The notes under the pieces were generated by a model. That model was not told the origin of the DNA. It searched no databases and saw only the letters and a program-made list of their open reading frames with translations. The position numbers and the translations under genes are program-made. Shown here in pieces: positions 1 to 7,139 of a stretch of 49,060 bases of DNA. This stretch comes from an uncultured bacterium (GTDB taxonomy: Bacteria; Chloroflexota; Anaerolineae; J036; Brachytrichaceae). The stretch's first letter is position 1; each line of letters starts with the position of its first letter. Location of the stretch: NCBI GenBank assembly GCA_903921365.1, contig CAIXPS010000088.1, positions 1 to 49,060 of the forward strand. Reading direction: 5' to 3'.

Positions 1-266
1 AACTGCATCGTCTCGAGGCCAAACGACGAGAACGTCGTGTACCCGCCCATGATGCCGGTTTGCAGGAACGCGCGCAGATCGGGCGGGACCACGGCGCGCT
101 CAAAGACGCCGGCCAGCACGCCGATCACGAAAGACCCGCTCAGGTTCACGACTAGCGTGCCCATCGGGAAGGACGGCCCGCTGTATTGCAGCACCAGCGT
201 CGAGAGCAGGTAGCGCAATACGGCGCCGATCCCGCCGCCGACGAGGACCAATAGGATTCTGACCAT
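1..266 (-). CDS. crcB: Fluoride ion channel FluC/CrcB (3' end missing)
   Basis: Small membrane channel that exports fluoride and relieves fluoride toxicity; the family works as a dual-topology dimer in the cytoplasmic membrane. The 88 visible codons show the family signature: a glycine-rich first helix followed by GAVLRYLL, then PMGTLVVNLSGSF (the conserved Asn lies in this segment), then GIMGGYTTFSSFGLET, which contains the Thr-Thr-Phe-Ser pore segment. Family members are about 120-130 residues, so roughly the last third lies outside the window. The ATG at 264-266 is chosen because the hydrophobic helix begins directly after it. No fluoride riboswitch is recognisable in the 47 bases between this gene and the next. 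The identification is secure from the motifs. Confidence 0.93.
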   Translation of the reverse strand, partial: MVRILLVLVGGGIGAVLRYLLSTLVLQYSGPSFPMGTLVVNLSGSFVIGVLAGVFERAVVPPDLRAFLQTGIMGGYTTFSSFGLETMQ

Positions 267-313
267 ACTGGCGCAATGATAGCGCCATATGGTTCACAGA
301 AAAGCGCTTGGCG

Positions 314-2506
314 TCAGATCACCACCAGTTTATCCACCTGTTCTTGCACGTTCTTTAACTGGCTGCCGCCGCTCCCTATCATGTTGGCATTTTTGGGCGC
401 CTTGATCTTCTCGTATGGGACGCTAAATCTCTTTGAGAAGAGTTTGATGCCCTTTTGCACGACATCGGAGGCGCCGGGGGCCACATAGATTTTCGCTACA
501 TCTGTGCTGATATTCAATTCACCGAAGATTTGAATCTCCAGCGGGAGGCCAAACTGGAAACTGTTGCCATCCATTGCGGCGTTAATGACGTTCGCAAGCA
601 ACTGTGTATGAGAGGTTTGCTTATCCTTCGTGAGACGCTCACCACTGGCAAAGTCTGCAAGGGCGAACATGATATCGCGGTGCGAACGCCCGTGATCGGT
701 TGCTGTATAAACCAGGCGATTGGCAACATGATCATTTTTTAACAGGAAGTGAACTTCACCGTAATAGTTAACGCCGTGTGTTTTGAGATTGCCTTTCTTG
801 TCTTGCTTGATATTCCATTTCTGCGCGTTGCCTTGATCTACGGCATCCGATCCCCGGTTTGTATTCCAGTTGATGTTCACTGCGCCGAAAGTCGGCATTT
901 CACCGGCTTGGAACCCTAATCGGCGCGTCTGCCGATTATCTTTCCAGTTGCGGAAGCGCAGGTAATTCTCCCCTCTGTTGCCGACGAAATTCGGGTTGTC
1001 GTATTTGCCGGTATATTCAATATCGCCTTCTGCATTGTTCTTGTCGAACACCTCAGAGGTTTTCTTGGTTTTCATCTGCCTGGTGGCCGGTCGGAACTTG
1101 ACATCCTCTGGATCGGCGCTTCCGGGATACAGGTTTTCGGTTTTAGTTCGGTTGAATCCGAGGCGGTTTTTCTTGGTGACTTGCTGGGTTTTGCCAAACC
1201 AGTCGATGCCAGGCACAGTGATGGTCAGTGGCGCATTGTGCGCGAACACCGCTATTTTGTTGTAGACAGCATTTGCTTTCAGAGCGTTCAGGTTGTACTT
1301 TGTCATCAAATAGCTGGTCAGAATGTCTTGCGGGTTCGTCGCTGGATGCAACCTGGCCGTCGCTTCTTTTGTGTCGATACTGTCAAGGTGCTGTTGATAG
1401 AGCTCCTGTCCGCGCTTGCCGAGTTGGTACTTCCATGTGGAGGGTTCGCTGGCCACATGTGTTTTCAGCTTGGCCAACCGAGTCGTCGCCTCTACGGTGA
1501 GCTGCACCTTGCCGTCCACCTCCTGGGCGGTCGCTACATCTCCGAAGATTTTCTTGAAGTACGTTTCAGAGAACTCACCTGCCGTCTCCTTTACGTTATA
1601 TGCGTCGCGCGTGTCCTCGGTTTGCTTGATTTTCGCCCGCGAATAAGAGGCCAGTTCCGCCTGGAAGCGCTCTTTGAGCAAAGTGAACATCTTGACGGCT
1701 TGCAGGCCGCCGCCGGCGGACCTGGCCATCTCCTGAATTTTCAACGCGGCTTCTTCGACGCGCATTTCCTTGTGCATGTAGCGGGCGACGGGGTTGTCTT
1801 TCAGCAGCGCTTCAGCCAGCGCCATAGTCCGTTTTAGCTTCGACGTCCCGGTGAATTGGGTCTTGAGGTCTGATTTGTACAGCTCCATGAGCTTCTGTTG
1901 AAGTTCGGGCTGGATGGCGGGGTCTGAGAGCTCTTGCGCAATCACCCGCGCAACACTCTCCAAACCAATGGAAAGCATCATGGCGTTGTTCGTGGAGTCG
2001 CGATGGCCGCCTTCAAAGAGCGTTTTATACTTGTCCACTATCGCGCGGACGCGATCGCGCATCGCCTCGCTGCGCACGTTTGTCATGTCGAGCTTGCCCT
2101 TCAGGAAGGGGATATTATCCAGCGAGGTTATCATCGCATCGGTGGTCCACGCTGTGCGTTGGATCGCGCGGGTTCGAGTATGGGATACCTTGGCTATTGA
2201 CTTCATAGCCGGTCTGCGCCGTATTTTTGGCTGGGCTTCCTGAGACTGTGGCCGTGATTGCACTGGAGTGTGGCTGGTTGCACGTTGTTGCTGCGCAACA
2301 AGGTCTGTGACGGCGCGATTGCCAATCGTCCGCTGCAAGTACTGCGCATTTGCCGGGGTCACCTGCAGGGCGCCAGTCGATGTGGGTGCGGCAGAGCGCA
2401 CAAGCGTTTGTGCAGTGTTTGCCGGTGCGATGCGCGCGCGGGTCTGCTGCGAGCGGGGTTTTACGTCCGTCTTACGATCACCAGTTGTGCGCGCGCCTGT
2501 AGTCAT
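314..2506 (-). CDS. Orphan 730-residue protein with LQRTIGNRAV-type leader motif; possible toxin or injection-system cargo
   Basis: Function not recognised. Residues 1-115 are Arg/Thr/Gln-rich and disordered-looking, and contain LQRTIGNRAVTDLV. Similar 'LQR-IGN-AV' motifs are known from the N-termini of DUF4157-type and other proteins associated with extracellular contractile injection systems and polymorphic toxins. Residues about 120-420 are predicted helical and charged. The C-terminal third is richer in Gly, Tyr and Asn; it includes NYYGEVHFLL, VYTATDHGRSHRD and GLPLEIQIFGEL, which read like a compact folded, possibly catalytic, domain. No signal peptide or membrane segment is seen. An AAGGAG ribosome site lies just upstream of the ATG, so expression is plausible. 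No contractile-tail, sheath or immunity gene is in the window. The cargo role is inference from the leader motif alone. Confidence 0.6.
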   Translation of the reverse strand: MTTGARTTGDRKTDVKPRSQQTRARIAPANTAQTLVRSAAPTSTGALQVTPANAQYLQRTIGNRAVTDLVAQQQRATSHTPVQSRPQSQEAQPKIRRRPAMKSIAKVSHTRTRAIQRTAWTTDAMITSLDNIPFLKGKLDMTNVRSEAMRDRVRAIVDKYKTLFEGGHRDSTNNAMMLSIGLESVARVIAQELSDPAIQPELQQKLMELYKSDLKTQFTGTSKLKRTMALAEALLKDNPVARYMHKEMRVEEAALKIQEMARSAGGGLQAVKMFTLLKERFQAELASYSRAKIKQTEDTRDAYNVKETAGEFSETYFKKIFGDVATAQEVDGKVQLTVEATTRLAKLKTHVASEPSTWKYQLGKRGQELYQQHLDSIDTKEATARLHPATNPQDILTSYLMTKYNLNALKANAVYNKIAVFAHNAPLTITVPGIDWFGKTQQVTKKNRLGFNRTKTENLYPGSADPEDVKFRPATRQMKTKKTSEVFDKNNAEGDIEYTGKYDNPNFVGNRGENYLRFRNWKDNRQTRRLGFQAGEMPTFGAVNINWNTNRGSDAVDQGNAQKWNIKQDKKGNLKTHGVNYYGEVHFLLKNDHVANRLVYTATDHGRSHRDIMFALADFASGERLTKDKQTSHTQLLANVINAAMDGNSFQFGLPLEIQIFGELNISTDVAKIYVAPGASDVVQKGIKLFSKRFSVPYEKIKAPKNANMIGSGGSQLKNVQEQVDKLVVI

Positions 2507-2571
2507 GTCAAGCTCCTTGCGAACGGCGGATCATGCAGTTGTGAAAAATTATACAACCGATACGCAGATAT

Positions 2572-3264
2572 TCAGCAGGATTTGATGGCAAACAACAGCG
2601 ACCGCCCGCGTTTGCCGTTGATTTCAAGCACACCGATCTGGCGCAGGCAATAGCTCATGCGCTCCGCCAGGTAGCGCGGCCGGCCCAGCGCATGCGACAG
2701 TTCGTGGTTGGTGAACGAGTCGGGCAGCCCCGCGGGCAGCAGTGAGGCGTAGTCGCGCGGCGTCGCGAACACTTTTTGTTCGACGACATCGAGCAGGCGG
2801 CGGTCCTGCCGCGCCCAGCCGCCGCGCCAGCGGCTCATGCGCCGATGGGTCTTTGCCTGCGACCACACCTCCTCCTCGCGGATGAAGGCGACTTCGAGCG
2901 TCAGGTTGGGGTGTTTGAGCAGCCCGGCGATGTTGACCAGCTCCATGAACAAGTCCTCGATCCGGCCCCGTTTGGGCGACTTGCGCCGGCTGAGTTGCGT
3001 CTGGCCCGTTTTGTCCATCCGCGCGATCCACTTTTCGCGCGCGATCGGGTAAATCAACCGCACCACGTGATCGTCCGACAGCCGGGTGAGCTTGCGTTTG
3101 ATCGACGATAGGCTGCGCGTCTGAATCTCGATCAGCAGGTCGCCGCGCACGATATCGATGATGGCGCCGTCGACTGCGACCTCGAACTGATCGCCGGGTT
3201 GGGCATACCATTTCTTCAACGAGGCATGCAGCGAACTCTCGCCGAGTGTGCCGATCGTGTTCAT
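2572..3264 (-). CDS. Hypothetical protein, possible PD-(D/E)xK-fold nuclease-like
   Basis: 230 residues, not matched to a named family. Near the N-terminus Glu9 sits in a helix (LGESSLHASLKKWY). A beta-hairpin-like segment follows, with Asp37 (AIIDIV) and then DLLIEIQTR containing Glu46 and Gln48. The Glu ... Asp ... Glu-x-Gln spacing resembles the restriction-endonuclease fold of YraN and resolvase-like proteins, with Gln in place of the usual Lys. The middle is Arg/Lys-rich, and the C-terminal 70 residues look like a winged-helix region (FTNHELSHALGRP then ERMSYCLRQIGVL). The start ATG overlaps the stop of the upstream EamA gene in a TGATG arrangement, so the two are probably translationally coupled. 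Nuclease activity is inference; a DNA- or RNA-binding role is also possible. Confidence 0.5.
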   Translation of the reverse strand: MNTIGTLGESSLHASLKKWYAQPGDQFEVAVDGAIIDIVRGDLLIEIQTRSLSSIKRKLTRLSDDHVVRLIYPIAREKWIARMDKTGQTQLSRRKSPKRGRIEDLFMELVNIAGLLKHPNLTLEVAFIREEEVWSQAKTHRRMSRWRGGWARQDRRLLDVVEQKVFATPRDYASLLPAGLPDSFTNHELSHALGRPRYLAERMSYCLRQIGVLEINGKRGRSLLFAIKSC

Positions 3265-4163
3265 CAGGGCAGGGCGGAGTTTCCGCGCAGCCTCTTCGTC
3301 AGCGCACCAAATTGAATGCTGCTGATCACCGCGCCGCCGACGATCAGCCCCATCGCGATGAACAATGTGGGCGACATCTGTTGCCCGTTAAAGACGACCA
3401 ACACGAGCGTGGAGAGCAGCGGCGTCAAATAGCTCAACGCGCCGATCCGCCGTGGGTCGCCGCGTTTGAGCGCCGCATCCCAGGTGAAAAACGCGATGCC
3501 CAGCGGGCCGATCCCGATGAGGACAAGGCTGAGCCAGTCTGTGCCTGAAAGGGACACGGCAGGCAGCAACCCCAGCGCGCTTTCGACGAAATACACCGCA
3601 AGTGCCGCGACGCCGGCGACGGCGCAGAACCCGCCTACGGCGAACGACGAGAAGGCCGGGACGCGTTTGGTGAGCAGCGAGTAGCACGCCCAGATCAGCG
3701 CGGTGCCAGCGGCGCACAGATAGCCCGGCAGGTGGCTTACGTCCAGCCCGATTTGCCCGCCCGACACCACTAGCACTGCGCCGGTCAGCCCCGCGATCAC
3801 GCCGACGATGTGTTGGGCGCCCAAAGTGTAACCGGGCAGCAGTGCGGGTGTGAGCGCCACGATCAACAGCGGCCACAGGTAGTTCAACAGATTGACCTCA
3901 ACCGCTGGCGCAAGCTGTAACGCCGTGAAGAGCAGGAAGTGGTAGCCGAACATCCCGCCTGCGCCGATCAGGAGCGTCTTCAAGGGCACGCGCCATTCGC
4001 GAATCTTCGGCGTGCTGATCAACCCGCCAATGGTCAGGCCGATGCCAGCGAGCAGGAACGACGGCACGTGGGTCAGGCGGACAGCCATGAAGGTCAGGAA
4101 ACCCCAGATGACGATGGAGAGCAACGCCAGCGCGGTCGCGGAAGGGCTTCTTCGTTGCAGCAT
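3264..4163 (-). CDS. EamA/DMT-family transporter
   Basis: Drug/metabolite-superfamily permease of the cytoplasmic membrane, about 299 residues with some ten hydrophobic segments arranged as two repeats of five, the usual EamA (RhaT/YdcZ-like) layout. The first helix begins at TALALLSIVIWGFLTF, and the second repeat begins near LPGYLCAAGTALIWACYSLL, both with the conserved Trp in the repeat's first helix. The substrate cannot be told; relatives export amino acids or metabolites. The frame stays open for 26 codons upstream, but that extension runs into the tandem repeat region and is not protein-like, so the ATG at 4161-4163 is preferred. The stop codon overlaps the start of the following gene. 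Confidence 0.85.
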   Translation of the reverse strand: MLQRRSPSATALALLSIVIWGFLTFMAVRLTHVPSFLLAGIGLTIGGLISTPKIREWRVPLKTLLIGAGGMFGYHFLLFTALQLAPAVEVNLLNYLWPLLIVALTPALLPGYTLGAQHIVGVIAGLTGAVLVVSGGQIGLDVSHLPGYLCAAGTALIWACYSLLTKRVPAFSSFAVGGFCAVAGVAALAVYFVESALGLLPAVSLSGTDWLSLVLIGIGPLGIAFFTWDAALKRGDPRRIGALSYLTPLLSTLVLVVFNGQQMSPTLFIAMGLIVGGAVISSIQFGALTKRLRGNSALP

Positions 4164-4195
4164 GCCGTAGATTATGACACGAGAAGGTAAGGGGA

Positions 4196-4313
4196 ACAGG
4201 CAGATGAATCGGATGGCTCTCACAAAGGCCACAAAGATCACAAAGGCAAGAGGGACAGGTAGATGAATCGGATGGCTCTCACAAAGGCCACAAGGATCAC
4301 AAAGGTAAGAGGA
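4196..4313. repeat. Two tandem copies of a 59-bp repeat
   Basis: Two consecutive 59-base units (4196-4254 and 4255-4313) differ at only four positions. Each contains GATGAATCGGATGGCTCTCA followed by CACAAAGGCCACAA-type stretches. The repeat lies between an EamA transporter and a broken formylglycine-generating-enzyme-like gene, and carries no ORF or RNA fold that I recognise. The short internal period (CACAAAG at about 8-9 bases) suggests slippage-prone DNA. Such CACAAAG-rich intergenic units may be dispersed in the genome, which cannot be seen here. Confidence 0.8.
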
Positions 4314-4433
4314 GAAGGAGGATGGCCGAGAATGCTGGGGTTGCTGTTATGCTATGGGTGTTAGTCGTCACTTTATGCCGTAAGGTGTTGTGTCCCGATA
4401 CCAGGCGCATGAGTTTCAAGCAAGGAGCACCGC

Positions 4434-5158
4434 ATGGCTTTTGACCTGAATGTGTGGAAAGAGTGCGCGGCTGAGCGCGTGCGCGATATTGGCGATCTGC
4501 TGAAGCGCGCGACGAGTGGCGCTCCCTATGTCGTGTATGGGGCGCTGTGCACGCTCAGCCTGTGGCCGCTGGTAGAGGCGGCGCAAAAGGGCAAAATGCG
4601 GCAGATAATGAATACACTTAGCGAGGTCGCTGACAATGAGGGTGGGGACCTCATCGCCAACCAAGACGCATCAGTTGATCAGGCATTCAAATATGCCAAC
4701 CATCCGCGCGAGCGGGTGAGTTGGTACGATGCTGTGGCGTTTTGCCGCTGGCTGAGCGACAAGCTTGGCACGGAAGTCAGTTTACCGAGTGAACAGCAAT
4801 GGGAGAAAGCCGCGCGTGGGTGGGACGGTCGCGTGTATCCGTGGGGGAATGAGTACATTCCCGGATACGCCAACATTAACGAGACAGTTGGCAACTCTGG
4901 GCCAAATAATTTGCAGATGACGAGTGCTGTGGGCATGTATCCGCAGGGTGCGTCGCCTTCGCCGTATCATGTGATGGACATGAGCGGAAATGTGTGGGAG
5001 TGGTGTCAAAACGAGTATGATAAGCCTTCACATATTCAATTAGCTGGTAATGAAACACGGGTACTGCGTGGGGGTCGTGGATCAATCCTCGACGTAACGT
5101 GCGCTGCTCGTACCGCGACAGGTATCCGCCCGCCTATCGGTACAACGACGTCGGTTTT
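4434..5158 (+). pseudogene. Broken FGE-sulfatase (SUMF1-like) protein with an effector-type N-terminal module
   Basis: Residues 1-78 (starting MAFDLNVWKECAAER) form a helical module with a hydrophobic central stretch. The sequence then jumps into the second half of a formylglycine-generating-enzyme fold: NHPRERVSWYDAVAFCRWLS, LPSEQQWEKAARGWDGRVYP, MDMSGNVWEWCQNEYD and VLRGG. The first half of that fold is missing, as if an internal piece was deleted. A one-base loss in the G-run at 5070-5074 then shifts the frame: the expected SWINPRRNVRCSYRD and YNDVGF continue in the +1 frame, after which no family-like end is seen. An AAGGAG site precedes the ATG, so the start was once used. As read, the zero frame runs on to 5561 through unrelated sequence. 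Relatives are often joined to NTPases in conflict systems; this is probably inactive, though a sequencing error at the homopolymer cannot be excluded. Confidence 0.72.
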
Positions 5159-5371
5159 CTGTGGCATCAGCGTTGCGCAGAAACAGGATGGCTGCCCAGT
5201 GTGTGTTCGCGCAGCCCCCAGGTGTCAGCGTATCGCACATGTCGGCGACTTGTTGTTCGAACGCTGCCGCGTTCGCAGGCAGCAAGAGCATCGGCGCCTT
5301 GCGCCAGGGTGCCGGAGAAGGAAAGGGCGGCATTTGCCGGTGGAGTATTTGGATCGCTCATGGTTAAGTGG
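5159..5371. other. Junction debris between the broken FGE gene and the EAD-like gene
   Basis: These 213 bases hold no confident gene. On the minus strand a 64-codon frame opens at 5361, ten bases after the stop of the neighbouring minus-strand gene, starting MSDPNTPPANAALS. Another minus frame over the same bases reads FEQQVADMCDTLTPGGCA. The two might be pieces of one frameshifted small gene, but neither resembles anything I know. The plus-strand frames here are continuations of the broken upstream gene. Confidence 0.35.
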
Positions 5372-6106
5372 TCACTGCAACTGGCTGCGCAGGTTCGAGC
5401 GCTGTGCGCGCATCAGCTTCTTCAACTCGTCCAGCCGTCCGGTTGTCTCGACATGCTGCACCAACGCGCGGGACTTGCCAGCCTTGGTTTCGCCGCGCAG
5501 GTTCTCCTCGTCGATGCCCATCTCAAAGCACAGCCCTTCGATGTTGCTCATGGTGAAATAGTCGTTGAGCAGTTGGTAGACCTTGCGCCCCTCGGCTGAG
5601 GCGACCAGGCCGGTGCCTGCCGCGCCAGCCGGATCGGCGGACGGCTGGCCGTAGTAGTTGTGGGTTGTCTGCGTGCCGGTGTTGATCCCGCCCGTGGTGT
5701 TGCCTTCGACGATGACGCCGCCTGCGCCAACGGCGCGCGCGCCCGTGCCGGCGGCGGCGCCGCTGCCTTGCACCGTCAGGTTATATTGCGTCGCAACCGC
5801 TGGGGCCTGTTGCTTGATGAGTTCCAGCAATCCCTGGGCAGCTTTAAGCACGTCGCTGTCGTTGTTTGCCCCCGCCGACTCCAACTCGTCCTTCAACGTC
5901 GCCAGCCGCGCCGGGTCATCGGGTTTCTTCTCAGCCAACCGCAGCGCCGAGTTGAGGTCTTCGGCGTTACTGGCGCCGCCCAACTTGCGTTTGATCAGCT
6001 CCTTGATGCCGGTATAGGCATCCTTGACCACTTGCGTGGCGGTATCTTTCAATGCGGCAGCAGCCCCGGCGACCAGCGTCGTGGCAATCATGGTCAACGG
6101 CTCCAT
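5372..6106 (-). CDS. Free-standing effector-associated-domain-like protein (putative conflict-system adaptor)
   Basis: 244 residues in three visible parts. Residues 1-100 are helical, beginning MEPLTMIATTLVAGAAAAL, an amphipathic to hydrophobic stretch. Residues about 108-152 are Gly/Ala/Thr-rich with a V-x-G periodicity (GARAVGAGGVIVEGN, then GGINTGTQTTHNYYG), like the short beta-repeat linkers seen in such proteins. Residues about 172-235 contain VYQLLNDYFTMSNIEGLCFE, MGIDEENLRGETKAGKSRAL and GRLDELKKLM. This matches the pattern of effector-associated domains, small death-fold-like adaptor domains of bacterial NTPase conflict systems (my reading; exact EAD class not certain). The start at 6106 is set by GGGAGG eight bases upstream; an in-frame upstream ATG has no such site. 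The neighbouring AAA ATPase is on the same strand, 117 bp upstream. No enzymatic domain is present, so an adaptor or sensor role is inferred. Confidence 0.6.
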   Translation of the reverse strand: MEPLTMIATTLVAGAAAALKDTATQVVKDAYTGIKELIKRKLGGASNAEDLNSALRLAEKKPDDPARLATLKDELESAGANNDSDVLKAAQGLLELIKQQAPAVATQYNLTVQGSGAAAGTGARAVGAGGVIVEGNTTGGINTGTQTTHNYYGQPSADPAGAAGTGLVASAEGRKVYQLLNDYFTMSNIEGLCFEMGIDEENLRGETKAGKSRALVQHVETTGRLDELKKLMRAQRSNLRSQLQ

Positions 6107-6223
6107 ATAGGCACCTCCCTGACAAAGTAAGTGAGTAAAACCAGTTTTAACGCGGATGTGGATGCGCGAATTGTACATTGGACTTCCATTCCCGTGCGTG
6201 AGCGCACGGGCGCGAGGCGCGCG

Positions 6224-7063
6224 TCACTTCTCCGCTTCCTTATTGAGCAAGTCCTTCAGCCACCGCTCCGGGTTGTTCAGGAACGACTTTGTCAGCCAGA
6301 CGTGTTCAAGGTCGTTGTAGTTCGCCGCCTCGATGCTGCTTTTGTCGAACCAATAGATCGTCGCGCCGGGATACGCCATGATCAGCGGCGAGTGCGTGGC
6401 GATGATGAACTGCGCGTTCTGCGCGAGCAGGCGGTGCACTAACGACAGAAAGGTCAACTGGCGTTTGGGTGAGAGCGGCGCTTCTGGCTCGTCGATCAGG
6501 TACAGCCCGTCCGGGATGAAGCGCGCCTGGAAGAATTCGAGGAAGCTCTCGCCGTGCGAGTATGCCTCCAGCCCGCGCCCATAGCGGTTCTGCAGCGCCG
6601 AGAGTTCGCCCGCATAGGGCATGCGCGCATAGGAGTGCGCGACCTCGGTGCGGGTCGTGTACTCCTCGTCCACGTTCTTCAAGTCCTGTTCCAGTTCCGC
6701 CCGCATTGCGCTCAGCCGGTTGATGTAGCCGAAGAAATCCTCGGCGCGCAGGAACAGGCCTTTTTGCGTGCGCTTCGTCCACGCCAGCCGAAAGGTGTGC
6801 GCCAGTTCACGCGCAGGCGCCAGTGTCTGGTCGGTCTTGACGCTCTCGCTGCCAGCGGTGATCGACCCGATGGCGCACGCCAGCGCTTCGAGCAGCGCAC
6901 TCTTGCCGCTGCCGTTCTCGCCGACAAGGAACGTCACCGGCGTCGTGAAGTCGAGGCGGTCGAGTGACGCGATGGCTGGGACGTTGAACGGATAGCGCTT
7001 CGGCCAGGCCGCGTCCGTTTTCTCAACCCGCAATGACTTCAAGTGGATCATGCCGTCAAGCAT
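6224..7063 (-). CDS. AAA-family ATPase (ABC/SMC-type, COG3910-like)
   Basis: Soluble predicted ATPase of about 279 residues. Walker A is GENGSGKS, the region before Walker B is FIPDGLYLIDEPEAPLSP (Asp-Glu catalytic pair), and the H-loop is IIATHSPLIM. Between them lies a short helical insertion instead of the long coiled coil of SMC proteins. The layout fits the small stand-alone ATPases grouped with OLD/RecF-type ATPases, several of which act in defence systems, while others have no known role. No TOPRIM nuclease domain is fused. Candidate starts are 7063 (MLDG) and 7051 (MIHLKSLRVEK); neither has a good ribosome site, and the second matches the usual family start better. It lies directly upstream of the EAD-like gene and may be co-transcribed with it. 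Confidence 0.82.
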   Translation of the reverse strand: MLDGMIHLKSLRVEKTDAAWPKRYPFNVPAIASLDRLDFTTPVTFLVGENGSGKSALLEALACAIGSITAGSESVKTDQTLAPARELAHTFRLAWTKRTQKGLFLRAEDFFGYINRLSAMRAELEQDLKNVDEEYTTRTEVAHSYARMPYAGELSALQNRYGRGLEAYSHGESFLEFFQARFIPDGLYLIDEPEAPLSPKRQLTFLSLVHRLLAQNAQFIIATHSPLIMAYPGATIYWFDKSSIEAANYNDLEHVWLTKSFLNNPERWLKDLLNKEAEK

Positions 7064-7139
7064 AATCGAATCCCGCTTGCAGCGCCGCATCTTTGTGCTT
7101 TACTGTGTGGGAGTTGCACACATACAGGAGGATGATCTC

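Noticed and set aside
267-313. Fluoride riboswitch before the FluC gene
   Set aside because: Only 47 bases separate the two genes and no pseudoknot-forming motif of that riboswitch is visible.
1181-1837. 218-codon plus-strand frame
   Set aside because: Lies wholly antisense to the 730-residue gene, with no ribosome site and unlike any protein family.
5099-5599. 166-codon plus-strand frame beginning MRCSYRDRYPP
   Set aside because: It is the frameshifted end of the FGE-like gene followed by antisense of the EAD-like gene; only the first 20 codons are family-like, so it is not a separate gene.
1-7063. Prophage or integrative element
   Set aside because: No integrase, transposase, attachment repeats or phage structural genes are visible, although gene content is accessory in character.
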